64,000 bases of DNA, from NCBI RefSeq assembly GCF_023100805.1, contig NZ_CP095855.1:8039001-8103000 (forward strand), read 5' to 3'. This document shows, one piece after another, positions 42,581 to 52,831 of this stretch. The notes beneath the pieces were generated by a model. It saw only the letters and a program-made list of their open reading frames with translations, did not search any database and had not been told where the DNA came from. The DNA is from Chitinophaga filiformis. GTDB lineage: Bacteria > Bacteroidota > Bacteroidia > Chitinophagales > Chitinophagaceae. Within the stretch, counting starts at the first letter, position 1; the number at the start of each line of letters is the position of its first letter. The position numbers and the translations under genes were made by a program.

Positions 42581-43105
42581 ATGGAACTTATTCAATCTCT
42601 CCTTAAAGAAATGGAACAGGAAGCACAGACAACCCGTAAAATGCTTTCTATCATTCCTGAAGATAAGTTTAACTGGCAGCCCCATCCCAAAAGCATGACT
42701 GTTATCAGGCTGGCCACTCATATTGCAGAGCTGCCTACCTGGGTGAGCATGGTACTGACAACGGATGAACTGGACTTTGCCACAGCCCCATACACCCCCA
42801 AAGTGATCAACAGTGTGGAGGACCTGCTGGCCCATTTCGAAGAATCACTGGCAGATGGTAAAGCCCATCTGGAGAAAGCTACACTCTCCCAGTTCGACGA
42901 AAAATGGACACTGAGGAATGGTAATGATATTTATGACGTATCTCCTAAGGGAGAAGTGATCCGTATGGCATATTGCCAGATCGTGCACCACAGAGCGCAA
43001 TTAGGTGTATTCCTGCGTCTGCTGGATGTCCCGATCCCTGGCAGCTATGGCCCGAGCGCAGATGAAGAGTTTAAAGTAGCAGTTGTGGATATGCCAACAG
43101 TATAA
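42581..43105 (+). CDS. DinB-fold metal-binding protein
   Basis: 174 aa four-helix bundle of the DinB/YfiT type, with metal ligand candidates in LATHIAELPTW (H) and CQIVHHRAQLG (HH). These proteins are often thiol (bacillithiol)-dependent transferases or stress proteins. Despite the name they are unrelated to DNA polymerase IV. It lies 180 bp upstream of the true polymerase IV gene on the same strand. Confidence 0.9.
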   Translation: MELIQSLLKEMEQEAQTTRKMLSIIPEDKFNWQPHPKSMTVIRLATHIAELPTWVSMVLTTDELDFATAPYTPKVINSVEDLLAHFEESLADGKAHLEKATLSQFDEKWTLRNGNDIYDVSPKGEVIRMAYCQIVHHRAQLGVFLRLLDVPIPGSYGPSADEEFKVAVVDMPTV

Positions 43106-43285
43106 ACGTTACAACGGAAATCAATTATCATCGGTCAGGAATTGAGAGCAGCCGCCATTCGCCTCAGTTCCTGATTTTGTATAAGTGGCATCTTCCACCG
43201 GTCGCGGAGCACTATGGGTTTTTACCTTGTAAGACCTGTTCCACTTTAATATTTCTTTGGCGATCTTTGTACTGTTGCGGCTATC

Positions 43286-44401
43286 ATGGAAGGAGAATCA
43301 CATATAAAACTACGGAAGATCATTCATATAGATATGGATGCATTTTATGCATCCGTAGAGCAACGGGACCATCCGGAATACCGCGGCAAGGCAATTGCGG
43401 TGGGAGGCTCTCCCGAAGGCCGTGGCGGCGTGGTAGCTACCGCCAGTTATGAGGCGCGGAAGTTTGGCATTCGCTCCGCCATGCCTTCCAAAAGAGCGCT
43501 GCAGTTATGCCCTGATATTATTTTTGTACGCCCCCGCTTTGATGTTTACAAGGATGTTTCCCGTAAGATACGGGAGATCTTCAGCCGTCATACCGACATC
43601 ATAGAACCACTCTCCCTCGATGAAGCCTATCTCGATGTAACGGAAGACAAACAACAGATCGGCTCTGCCATAGAAATAGCGAAACTGATCAAACAGGCCA
43701 TCAAAGAAGAGCTGCAGCTTACCGCTTCTGCCGGCATCTCTGTGAATAAGTTCGTAGCCAAAATAGCATCTGACCTCAACAAGCCCGACGGGCTTACCTT
43801 TATCGGCCCTTCATCTATCGAGGCGTTCATGGAAAAACTGCCGGTGGAAAAGTTCCATGGCGTAGGCAAGGTCACTGCCGATAAAATGAAAAGAATGGGA
43901 CTACATACGGGAGCAGATCTGAAGCGGCTGACAGAAAACGACCTGAAACAGCATTTTGGCAAAGTGGGCGCCTTCTATTACCGCATTGTGCGGGGAATTG
44001 ACGATCGCGAGGTACAACCTCACCGGGAAACCAAATCTTTGGGTGCAGAAGACACATTTCCCTTCGATCTTACCAAAACGGAAGAGATGTATGCAGAACT
44101 GGAGAAGATCGCTATAACGGTCTGTGAACGGCTAAAAAGATATGGACTAAAGGGCCGCACCGTCACCCTCAAAATTAAGTACAGCGATTTCCGCCAGATC
44201 ACCCGTAATCAGTCATTCCCGTTCCCCGTGGGAGATTTTGATAAAATACTGGAAACAGCCAAACAGTTATTGTTATCCACAGAACCGGAGGATAAACCGG
44301 TAAGGCTATTGGGCATTTCATTGTCTAATTTCGGAGAAGTGATCCCGGTGACGGGACGTTCGGGCAACCCGGCACAGTTGTCATTGTTTGATGAGGAATA
44401 A
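43286..44401 (+). CDS. dinB: DNA polymerase IV (Y family)
   Basis: 371 aa. Catalytic aspartates in IIHIDMDAFYASVEQRD and EPLSLDEAYLDV, the steric YEARKFGIRSAMP finger motif, helix-hairpin-helix residues in FHGVGKVTADKM, and a little-finger domain ending near residue 340. The C-terminal SLFDEE resembles the beta-clamp binding QLSLF motif (PAQLSLFDEE). Error-prone translesion polymerase. No LexA-type site could be assigned. Confidence 0.95.
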   Translation: MEGESHIKLRKIIHIDMDAFYASVEQRDHPEYRGKAIAVGGSPEGRGGVVATASYEARKFGIRSAMPSKRALQLCPDIIFVRPRFDVYKDVSRKIREIFSRHTDIIEPLSLDEAYLDVTEDKQQIGSAIEIAKLIKQAIKEELQLTASAGISVNKFVAKIASDLNKPDGLTFIGPSSIEAFMEKLPVEKFHGVGKVTADKMKRMGLHTGADLKRLTENDLKQHFGKVGAFYYRIVRGIDDREVQPHRETKSLGAEDTFPFDLTKTEEMYAELEKIAITVCERLKRYGLKGRTVTLKIKYSDFRQITRNQSFPFPVGDFDKILETAKQLLLSTEPEDKPVRLLGISLSNFGEVIPVTGRSGNPAQLSLFDEE

Positions 44402-44455
44402 GTACCAGACAAGAATAACACCTAAACCGGGTCCATTACTTTTTCATATAATAAA

Positions 44456-44484
44456 AACAGCCGGAAGAAAACCTTCCAGCTGTT
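44456..44484. terminator. Bidirectional terminator
   Basis: AACAGCCGGAAG pairs with CTTCCAGCTGTT (44473-44484) with one mismatch. Plus strand continues TTTAATATTT, minus strand continues TTTTTATTAT, closing both dinB and the RHS operon. Confidence 0.75.
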
Positions 44485-44520
44485 TAATATTTCGATAGTT
44501 AACATTCTGAATTTATCTAG

Positions 44521-44859
44521 CTAATATCGTCTTTCTTTGTTATTTACATACACAAGTATCAATGCTGTAACTAAACCCGCTGACAGGATAATGGCCATTA
44601 AAATGGTCGAAACGGTTCGCGAATGCATACTTAACAACGCAGCAACAATGACCGAGTTATATACAATTGAAATATATTTCTTCGCATTCAAATCACAAGT
44701 TATCAATACAGCATACACTAAAATTACCAACAGTGTAGGTAAAGCCAACTCCTTTGCGTCCTCTCCCCGGGAATTAATAAGGGACATATTCAGGAAAAAA
44801 ATAGCGGCTAATGCAACATAAGCAGATGCATAAATGGTAGTGGTAATATTGCTCTTCAT
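44521..44859 (-). CDS. Four-helix membrane protein, candidate immunity protein
   Basis: 112 aa from the ATG at 44859 (MKSNITTTIYASAY), with about four hydrophobic helices and no recognised family. It starts 23 bp after the stop of the giant RHS protein and shares its low-GC look and strand, so it is the last gene of that operon. Small multi-pass membrane proteins placed right after RHS genes are often immunity proteins against the RHS C-terminal toxin. That role is inferred only from position. Confidence 0.6.
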   Translation of the reverse strand: MKSNITTTIYASAYVALAAIFFLNMSLINSRGEDAKELALPTLLVILVYAVLITCDLNAKKYISIVYNSVIVAALLSMHSRTVSTILMAIILSAGLVTALILVYVNNKERRY

Positions 44860-44882
44860 AAACAATTATATGAATTTTAAAG

Positions 44883-47800
44883 TTATCTAATTGGCGTCGG
44901 TGTAACAAATGTTCCCGAGGTTTGAATCTTTAATGTAGTCGATGCATTTTGGTTGAAATGGCCCATTCCTGCATCCTTAAAGCTAACTTTATAGGTAAAT
45001 TGCATTTGTCCCTCATATTTATACCCCTTCGATGTAGAACTTGTCTTAGAATTAATGGTAACAGAATGTTCCCTTTTTTTTGAAGCCTCTGCCGTAGCCG
45101 ATACCTTTGTTTTATCACCTGCTTCTGCACCTGTTTCAACCGATGAATTTTTTTCAGAGGTTGCCTTTCCCTCAGCATTTAATTCTCCTGAGATCTCTTG
45201 TCTGCCAACTAACTTAGCATTATTATCGATTTCTATACCAACTAACCTTATGGTAATCTCATCGTCATTGAACGGCCATGACGCTTGCGAATCGTTGATT
45301 TTTCCCGAAGTCTGAAGTTTGTCGCTTGTCCCCTTCAGTTGTTCAGCAACCATTATGTCAATCTCTTCCATCGTTTCCTGTTTTACATTAGTTGTAAGAC
45401 TTCTAGATCCATCTCCGGATGTCACTTCTTCGACAGCATCATCTATTTTCCCAACAACACTTGCCACATTTGTAGCTGGATAGAGAACACTTCCAGAAGG
45501 CATAGGCACCATTGAATCTCTCGTATCCGCGGGAGTCATACCATCCGGATCTATGAAGCGAATTGGATTATCAAAAGCATAATTGTATGGAGAATGACGC
45601 GACATCTTGCTTGCCGCAGGGTCCACTGACTGCCATCTTCCAATTTGAGCATTGTACATTCTTGCTCCATAATCATACCATTCCAGCCCACCTCCTGTTG
45701 AAAATTCGCCACTCTGTAATTCCTTACCGTTATATTTTAGTCTATTCTCCGAGTAGTTAGATCCCTTCAGCGCATTAGAACTAATTCCCCCCATTATAAG
45801 ACCGTATGGATAATAATGCGTTTCTTCTATTAAAGGGCCACTAGTCAGCCCCAACATGATATTGTCGAAATAGACATCCTGTAAGCTCTCATTACTAGTA
45901 TAAACATACAGGAAACCAGTCTTATTAACAGCCATCTTTTCCACATTTAAGTCTTGCAGTTCATCTGGAGCGGCTTTCACCTGTCTTACGCCACTATTAT
46001 CATTCACTAAGTTGAAGCCATCGTCAAACAATACAAAGTTAAGGTAGGCTTTAGGACGTCCGGGAGTTTCCGGCTGCTTGTCCTTTTCCGTCAGACGTTG
46101 GTAATTACTATTATAAAATTCTGCCGTAAATGGTGTTGCATTTCCCGTTAAACTTCCAGCATGGGATAAATCCGCAGTATTACTACTCCCAAATGTTTGT
46201 ATTAAATTAGCAAGCATATCTTCTACTGAAGCCAGTTTACCGTCTTTATTAGGACCTTGGGACTTGTAAAATGCCTTGGCTTTGATTTGTATGGTGTCCC
46301 CCGCCATTACACGTAACATTAACGATGGTCCTATCTTTCTTCCACCAGTCTTTGCATTTAGCCGGGCAACAAACATATTTTTTTCAGTTGTTTTGTCCTC
46401 TGGATAGCCAACGGGCTTCTCAGTGCGTGTTTCTTCTATATTACTGAATAGTGCATTTTCCTTGGCAGCACTTGCCGTTTCCATCGTTACGGAATACATA
46501 GAGAAATCCGATTGTTCAGTAAGTACAGTCCTCACATTCCCAACATGGTCCTTTTCGAAATAGTCAAAAACATATCTCACTGAATCTCCAGGTTTATAAA
46601 CAGGTCGGATGCGCCCTTCTTCGTGGCTAATTAGCTCAAGTGTATCCTGTTGGTAAATAAAACTACCCGCATAGTCCGTTATGGAAATCCTTGCCGGAGT
46701 TACTGTATTGTCAATTACCTTTTTGCTTAATTTAATACCGGATGCATCATATTGATACGTGATAATGCCTTTTCCATCAACGGTAATAATGGTGGGCAAG
46801 TTCAAATGATTATAAACAACAGAACTAATATGCTTATTTGAATCTGCGACCAGACTACCATTAGGGTTATACCAATAGTCATTTCCAGTATTACTACCAT
46901 TGATAAAATCACCAAGTTCTGAGGAGGCCGTCTTCGCCGGGTTTGGATCCGTCACAGCCAACAGTTTGTTACTATATGCTTGATAAGTATAGGTCATCTG
47001 ATCAATTGTATCAATCTTATTCCCAATCATGCCCTTCTGCCGCATTGATTTTATGTTACCATTTGCGTCGTAACTAAGATTCTCGACCGAAAAATCCATT
47101 TTGTCTTTTGCCCATGTTGTACCGCTTAACTGTGAAAATTCTGCTAGTATTAACCGATTTGCATTATCATAGCTGTATCCATATGCACGGGCAATAGTAT
47201 CGGACCCACTTTTCCACTTAATACCAGCAATATTACCATTAAATTGTCCCGATGTGAACCCATAATCATAACAAAGTTCTTGTCCAAACCAGTTAGATTT
47301 ACTCATGGAGTTATTTACAAAAGCTTTGTTAATACCTTGCATCCAGCCACGAATATTGTAGGAGTAATTCAAGGAGTCCAAAACGGCTCCAGTACCAGAT
47401 ACACCCAACCTTTTCAAGTTTAATCTGCCTAATTCATCGTATTTATAGTCGGCAATAGTTCTTTCCAGTGTTGGGTTATCATTAAGTCTCTTCTTAGTCA
47501 TTAATATACGACCGGTTTGATCATATGACATCATTGTTAGCAACGTAGTCTGTGCCGTATTGCTTTTAGGGTTCTGATGACGCATGTAACTGCTTAATAG
47601 GGTACCTTTAAAGCTATACAAGTTCGTAAGAATGTCCTTTCCTCCTAAGTGATTATCGCTAATAATCTGTATAGGTGCCCCTTTATCGTTGTAGTAAATA
47701 GTTGTAGTTAACCAGGTTTCCGTACCTAAAACCCTAACTTTCCTGCCGGTAACAAGGCCGGTCGTTAAATCATTAAACGATGACAATATCTCAGGGAAAA

Positions 47801-49289
47801 GGGTATCCGATGCCTGTGGCTTTGAAAGATCAGCGCTTACGAAGCCATGTTTGCCATTATAATTATAATCATCGTAAAAAGTATATGTTAAAGGCGTCAA
47901 TGCCGAGGCAGGAATGTTAGGAAGCGGATTAGTAGCAACAAGCCTCATGGTATCGCCCGGAGCAGCCAAATCTATCTCTGCCGTCAGATCTGCTCCTGTG
48001 CCCGAATCAAAACTACCCAACATCGTAATACTATTTGTGGCTTTATATGAAGCTCTGCCATCATGGTTATATAGCGTAAGATCTGCTTTAGGAGGTATTG
48101 TATACGTGATTGTCTGATTCACAGGTGCTGCGTTCATACTTGTCTGTAATGCCTCTCTTGTTGACGTTCCACTATAAATAGCCGTCATAGTAGGTCGATT
48201 CTGTGTATCATAAAAGGTGACCAACCACTCCATGGGTGACTTCGCGCGTTGCACGGAGTCTTGGGTAAATACTAATCTGTCCCGAGTATCATAGACCATA
48301 AATATTCGGCTTCCTCCCGGAAATTTCTTTACCGTCATTCGTCGTCTTTCATCATACTGATACTGAAAACAAAGTCCATCCGCCTGTTGAGTTAAACTCC
48401 AACCATTGATCATTGCAGTCTCAACAGCCAGTGGTGGAATAACAAAGCGCAAATTATTGAAATCGTCATACACATAATACGTGCAAAGCCATCCCATGTG
48501 AGCAGTACCAAGAGAAGCAGATATTTGTACTTTTCTTAGGACAACATTTCCCGATTTATCTCTATATACTATGATCTGATTCCCCGCTTCATCAATCAGC
48601 ACCTCCTTATGCAACTGTCCGGCGGGAAAAATCCCCGAGGTTGTTGGAATACCTGTTCCGACATTCCATATTCTTACCGAATCAGCCACCGCATTGATTA
48701 GATATTGATTTTCTATTGGACGCGTTGCCCAACTATCACCCGGAGCGAAACTCTTTAATAGCCTGTTTAGTGGAGAGCCATCATACTCATTATGTTCATA
48801 ATAAATATGATCTCCAATTGCGCCTGGATTAAGCACTCCGTTGCGATAAAAGGTATCCTGTGCGTTAAAAGGGTTCATCTTGAACTTACCATCAGTCGCA
48901 TTACCTGTCTGAGGCGAGTATTGAAGATATTTAAACGCCTCCCGCCCGAACTCATCATAGACAGACGGAGCTACAATATCTCTACCGTTTCCACTCATTC
49001 CCTTATTAACCGTCTGCAAAATACGCCCTAATCCATCAAAGTACTGGGTGGTTTGCTTTACCTCCCGAATTTTTCGGGTAGCTGAAGAAACTGCGGCGGT
49101 ATCTGTTAATGGCATATCCGGTTCCCATATTCTTATGTAGTTAATTGCCGAGTGCGTATATGACCCTGGAGTGGCGACTGGAGTGGCGATTGACCTGATT
49201 CCGCCGGGTTTTTGCGCTTTTAGCGTAGTTGAATAAATAGTACCAACAACTCCTATCACTATCAACAATTTATATTTAGCTAATTTCAT
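44883..49289 (-). CDS. DUF6443-type RHS/YD-repeat protein with variable C-terminus
   Basis: 1468 aa. A signal peptide (to about residue 25, KAQKP) is followed by the DUF6443-like start (TQYFDGLGRILQTV, DEFGREAFKYLQY), many YD repeats (YKYDELGRLNLKRL, YQYDASGIKLSKKV) and the RHS core end ARMYNAQIGRWQSVDP...NPIRFIDPDGM at about residue 1251. The last 217 residues differ in style (K, S, T and E-rich, beta-strand-like VSFKDAGMGHFNQ) and could be a toxin or adhesion domain. RHS cores form a hollow shell that encapsulates the C-terminus. Confidence 0.88.
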   Translation of the reverse strand: MKLAKYKLLIVIGVVGTIYSTTLKAQKPGGIRSIATPVATPGSYTHSAINYIRIWEPDMPLTDTAAVSSATRKIREVKQTTQYFDGLGRILQTVNKGMSGNGRDIVAPSVYDEFGREAFKYLQYSPQTGNATDGKFKMNPFNAQDTFYRNGVLNPGAIGDHIYYEHNEYDGSPLNRLLKSFAPGDSWATRPIENQYLINAVADSVRIWNVGTGIPTTSGIFPAGQLHKEVLIDEAGNQIIVYRDKSGNVVLRKVQISASLGTAHMGWLCTYYVYDDFNNLRFVIPPLAVETAMINGWSLTQQADGLCFQYQYDERRRMTVKKFPGGSRIFMVYDTRDRLVFTQDSVQRAKSPMEWLVTFYDTQNRPTMTAIYSGTSTREALQTSMNAAPVNQTITYTIPPKADLTLYNHDGRASYKATNSITMLGSFDSGTGADLTAEIDLAAPGDTMRLVATNPLPNIPASALTPLTYTFYDDYNYNGKHGFVSADLSKPQASDTLFPEILSSFNDLTTGLVTGRKVRVLGTETWLTTTIYYNDKGAPIQIISDNHLGGKDILTNLYSFKGTLLSSYMRHQNPKSNTAQTTLLTMMSYDQTGRILMTKKRLNDNPTLERTIADYKYDELGRLNLKRLGVSGTGAVLDSLNYSYNIRGWMQGINKAFVNNSMSKSNWFGQELCYDYGFTSGQFNGNIAGIKWKSGSDTIARAYGYSYDNANRLILAEFSQLSGTTWAKDKMDFSVENLSYDANGNIKSMRQKGMIGNKIDTIDQMTYTYQAYSNKLLAVTDPNPAKTASSELGDFINGSNTGNDYWYNPNGSLVADSNKHISSVVYNHLNLPTIITVDGKGIITYQYDASGIKLSKKVIDNTVTPARISITDYAGSFIYQQDTLELISHEEGRIRPVYKPGDSVRYVFDYFEKDHVGNVRTVLTEQSDFSMYSVTMETASAAKENALFSNIEETRTEKPVGYPEDKTTEKNMFVARLNAKTGGRKIGPSLMLRVMAGDTIQIKAKAFYKSQGPNKDGKLASVEDMLANLIQTFGSSNTADLSHAGSLTGNATPFTAEFYNSNYQRLTEKDKQPETPGRPKAYLNFVLFDDGFNLVNDNSGVRQVKAAPDELQDLNVEKMAVNKTGFLYVYTSNESLQDVYFDNIMLGLTSGPLIEETHYYPYGLIMGGISSNALKGSNYSENRLKYNGKELQSGEFSTGGGLEWYDYGARMYNAQIGRWQSVDPAASKMSRHSPYNYAFDNPIRFIDPDGMTPADTRDSMVPMPSGSVLYPATNVASVVGKIDDAVEEVTSGDGSRSLTTNVKQETMEEIDIMVAEQLKGTSDKLQTSGKINDSQASWPFNDDEITIRLVGIEIDNNAKLVGRQEISGELNAEGKATSEKNSSVETGAEAGDKTKVSATAEASKKREHSVTINSKTSSTSKGYKYEGQMQFTYKVSFKDAGMGHFNQNASTTLKIQTSGTFVTPTPIR

Positions 49290-49303
49290 ATTTATAGGGC
49301 TTA

Positions 49304-52300
49304 TTATTTTGTAACGGGCACCTGGAACTGGTAATCAATTTCTTTCAAAACCTTACCATCTTGATCCTTAATAACTTTTAATCTTCCTAATCCATCATAT
49401 AGATATGACTGGAATTCATTCTTCGCATTACACTCTCCTATAATGCCGTAGAGTGGCTGATATGTATATGTATGCATTGTCGCATCCACAGGACACAACC
49501 TCAATTCGTCTATTAGCGCGGTACCCTGAACAGTTACAGATGTTGTTCCGGCAGATAACAAATGTTCAAAATAAAACCATCCATTCCTCGCAGCCTTTTG
49601 TACGCCGGTTGAACCATTTACCGTAGCAGCAGCACTCTTACTCCAATAGGAAATTTTATACGCTTTACCGGATGTCAACCCATTTTTTGATACAGGTCCT
49701 GTTGATAAATTATACACTTTACCACCGGATAATGCTGTAACATCGGAAGCCGGTATGCCTGTGTAAACCCAGTTTCCCTTACCATCTTCATCAAACCCAG
49801 TATAGGCAATTTCACTTTCCAATGCGTTTACAGCTTCCGCAATAACGTAATTACCCCTATATCCGTATATATACGCATGTTTTACATCGCCAACTTTACT
49901 TTGTTCATTTAAGTAGCCTTTAGACGTATATTGACTAAATGATATCAGGTCTTTAAAAAGATAAGTATCCCTATTGAATAATGCCGGATTAAATGCTCCA
50001 ACAGAAGAAGAAGCTATTGTCTCTGCAGAGCTGAAGGCTCCGATACCCGAACTCCTTATTCCTGACGAATGTTGTATATATAGATTTATATACCCACCCG
50101 TAAGATATCTCATCGTACCTTTTGTCTTCCAATTTTCAACCGCTATCTCTTTTGAGTACATATTCTGTGCCTTCATTGCAACTGCGACAGGATTCGTGTA
50201 CTCATAGGGATAAGTAACTATTTTCTCCAGTTTCTCACCAAGGCTGTTAGCCATTGTCACACTTTTAATATTAAACGCCGTGTCATAAAAATAATCTGTC
50301 TGAACCTGAAAGATTTGGCCATTAGCATACTCAGTCGCAATGTTTCTTTTCAAGTCTTTTCTTCCGGCACCAGGAGTGAAAGTCTTTGCCAAATAATAAT
50401 ATGGTTGAGTAACCTTAGTCCAATCAAACGAAGGTGCATTTACTTCGTACATAACAGGTCCCAACGCAATACAGGTAAAATTAAGCAAGCGCTGCGTACT
50501 ATAATGGTAATTATCAATTGTTGTTATGTACTCGTTTTCAGTCTTCTTTAAGAGTGTCTCATTTTTATCATATATCAATTCTTTCTCCAATTGTCCAAAA
50601 CTCCAATTGAAGTACTCAGGGGAGGTAAACGGGAACACATTATATCCTGCCAGCCCTCCCGGAGCATAGGAAGTAAAATATCTGTCGATATGCCCATTAT
50701 TCTGCCCATTGTTTACTTGCTTTTCAACCACCCTACTATAAATAACCGGACTACCGTTGATACAAGCTAATGTCTGGGTCGGAGAGCTGACACGCACTAT
50801 TGCATTCGAAATGCCGTTGCCATTATAAATAACATATGGGGCGTTCTGACTTTGGGTGTTATACCAATGATATTCATAATATACTGGATATTCGTATATA
50901 GGCAATACACCCAATGAACCAGAACTTTTCGCACTATTTTCCTGTGTATATTGGTATTCTTTTGCTATGGCAGGTGTAACACGTATTCCGTCATATGTTT
51001 TCACGGACTTAACTCTTACTCCTCCTATATACAGATGCTTAACAACCGTTTTAATGGTATCCGGATTCTGATTGCGAATTTCAGTCCAGCTCATCGTCAT
51101 ATAGTTGTCGTAACTCATACCCTCTGTATAAACATACCAGGTATAGTTTCCTTTCGCCAGATTAGCAAGTGAAAATGAGTAATCTTTGTAATTATACGAC
51201 CCATCATTGTTTATAGTTTGCGTAGTAACAACTTGGTTAGATGCATTCTTTATCTGCACTATGAAATTACAGGCTCCAGTGCAATCCCCAGACTGGAAAA
51301 CATTAACATTAAATATGGTTGTGCTTCCAGCATCGCCGTTAAAAATAAATGGCTCGGCGGAAGGCGCACTGCTACTGCAGTAAACCGACATATTAAAATT
51401 CTTCTGTTTTATATACGTTACTGTGGAATCGGTCAAACGAGGATCTTCAGAGGAGTTCGCTTCCATCTCGAAATCGCTGTAACCACCTGTTGGATAGGTC
51501 ATTCTTTTCAAAGTTCCTATTTTGACTCTCGCAGTATCAGTGTCGCGCTTACCACCTTGCAATATAATCCCGGTCGGAGGGTACTGATACGTGGGCAGCA
51601 AATCATTACCGGGATTGGTATTGTAAAACCCCCAGTGATCCTGATTATTATCTAGTCTTGATGGTAAAACGCCAAGATAATCAAAAGAATAGCCCTTTTC
51701 TTCTCCTACCGAACTGTAAGGAGATACTCTTCTAAGGGTCAGTCTGTTTATAGAGTAGTCGTGATATAAATTGTATCCCCGTGTAAAAGTACCATCACTA
51801 ATACTTATTTGTTTCAGACGGACAAGCCCTTCACTAAACTGCATATCTTGTCTAATTCCAGTATCATAGCTAAAGGCGATATTGACACCATCCGGGAATG
51901 CGATCTTTTTAATACGCTGTCCATTCGTGATAACAGATGAGTAAGATGTTTCACGGTCTTTTGATGGAAATCCAGGAAGTCCATAAGTCATCGTAACAAA
52001 TCTCCCGGTGGTATACTTTGTATACTCTGGCTCGTATTCAAGGATAATACTATCCCTGGACGAAGGCGAAATAATCTTTGTTAAATACCAAGAGGATGTC
52101 CACATATGGTAATTCTGCGCAGTACCATTATCGCTGAATTCTACCGCATCAAAAATATATTTAACTCCACTTTCATCAGTCAACGTAAACTTTCCAATCA
52201 TTTCTGATGCGATTCCATTAACGATCACACCCTGCTGCTTTTCAACCTTCAATTTATTTGAGGTCAACATCAAAAAATCATTATTCTTGCCGTACACAAA

Positions 52301-52831
52301 CTGGCCACTTCTACCAGCAAAATTGAAGCTAAATATATCATTCTGGCCATCTGCGTTGTGGCTGGCGATATAATTAAAATAACTGGAAGTCGTACCATAG
52401 CCCTCACGTTTATTGCCTTCAGCTTCATTTAACACCACCATTGAATTCATGAATCCAAATACCCCTGCTTCATCATAAATGTCTCTCACTGTACGGGTAA
52501 TAGCCCCACCTGCTCCCAACGCCCATCCACTTCCTACATTCGATGCAACTTCATCCACTTTAATACCACCAGCGTGATAATCCAGACTGACATCCAACTT
52601 CAGCGTGTTATCTATGTTTTTATAACTATATATAGGCACTGTAATCTGAGGAATGCCAGTAGCCGGTCCTATCTGAATATCACCAAATTTCCCCAAGGCC
52701 GCCGCGTTAGGGCTAGGGGGCGTTATATTCATTAGTGCCGGCTGGTCTGTCGGGCTTTGCGCTACAGCACAGCCCATACCTAGAAAAAAACATAATATTC
52801 CCAATTTAAGCTTTCGATTATTCTTTTTCAT
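49304..52831 (-). CDS. Large exported RHS-like protein
   Basis: 1175 aa with a signal peptide (cleavage near AVAQS). The N-terminus has the Bacteroidota pattern NAAALGKFGDIQIGPATGIP, LDVSLDYHAGGIKVDE and SNVGSGWALGAGGAITR, like SpvB/TcB-type beta-propeller starts. The C-terminus has a YD repeat (YLYDGLGRLKVIKDQDGK). It ends 14 bp before the DUF6443 protein, and the two together probably make one shell-like secreted complex, as in other members of the phylum. Export route beyond the periplasm is not visible (no T9SS CTD). Confidence 0.85.
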   Translation of the reverse strand: MKKNNRKLKLGILCFFLGMGCAVAQSPTDQPALMNITPPSPNAAALGKFGDIQIGPATGIPQITVPIYSYKNIDNTLKLDVSLDYHAGGIKVDEVASNVGSGWALGAGGAITRTVRDIYDEAGVFGFMNSMVVLNEAEGNKREGYGTTSSYFNYIASHNADGQNDIFSFNFAGRSGQFVYGKNNDFLMLTSNKLKVEKQQGVIVNGIASEMIGKFTLTDESGVKYIFDAVEFSDNGTAQNYHMWTSSWYLTKIISPSSRDSIILEYEPEYTKYTTGRFVTMTYGLPGFPSKDRETSYSSVITNGQRIKKIAFPDGVNIAFSYDTGIRQDMQFSEGLVRLKQISISDGTFTRGYNLYHDYSINRLTLRRVSPYSSVGEEKGYSFDYLGVLPSRLDNNQDHWGFYNTNPGNDLLPTYQYPPTGIILQGGKRDTDTARVKIGTLKRMTYPTGGYSDFEMEANSSEDPRLTDSTVTYIKQKNFNMSVYCSSSAPSAEPFIFNGDAGSTTIFNVNVFQSGDCTGACNFIVQIKNASNQVVTTQTINNDGSYNYKDYSFSLANLAKGNYTWYVYTEGMSYDNYMTMSWTEIRNQNPDTIKTVVKHLYIGGVRVKSVKTYDGIRVTPAIAKEYQYTQENSAKSSGSLGVLPIYEYPVYYEYHWYNTQSQNAPYVIYNGNGISNAIVRVSSPTQTLACINGSPVIYSRVVEKQVNNGQNNGHIDRYFTSYAPGGLAGYNVFPFTSPEYFNWSFGQLEKELIYDKNETLLKKTENEYITTIDNYHYSTQRLLNFTCIALGPVMYEVNAPSFDWTKVTQPYYYLAKTFTPGAGRKDLKRNIATEYANGQIFQVQTDYFYDTAFNIKSVTMANSLGEKLEKIVTYPYEYTNPVAVAMKAQNMYSKEIAVENWKTKGTMRYLTGGYINLYIQHSSGIRSSGIGAFSSAETIASSSVGAFNPALFNRDTYLFKDLISFSQYTSKGYLNEQSKVGDVKHAYIYGYRGNYVIAEAVNALESEIAYTGFDEDGKGNWVYTGIPASDVTALSGGKVYNLSTGPVSKNGLTSGKAYKISYWSKSAAATVNGSTGVQKAARNGWFYFEHLLSAGTTSVTVQGTALIDELRLCPVDATMHTYTYQPLYGIIGECNAKNEFQSYLYDGLGRLKVIKDQDGKVLKEIDYQFQVPVTK

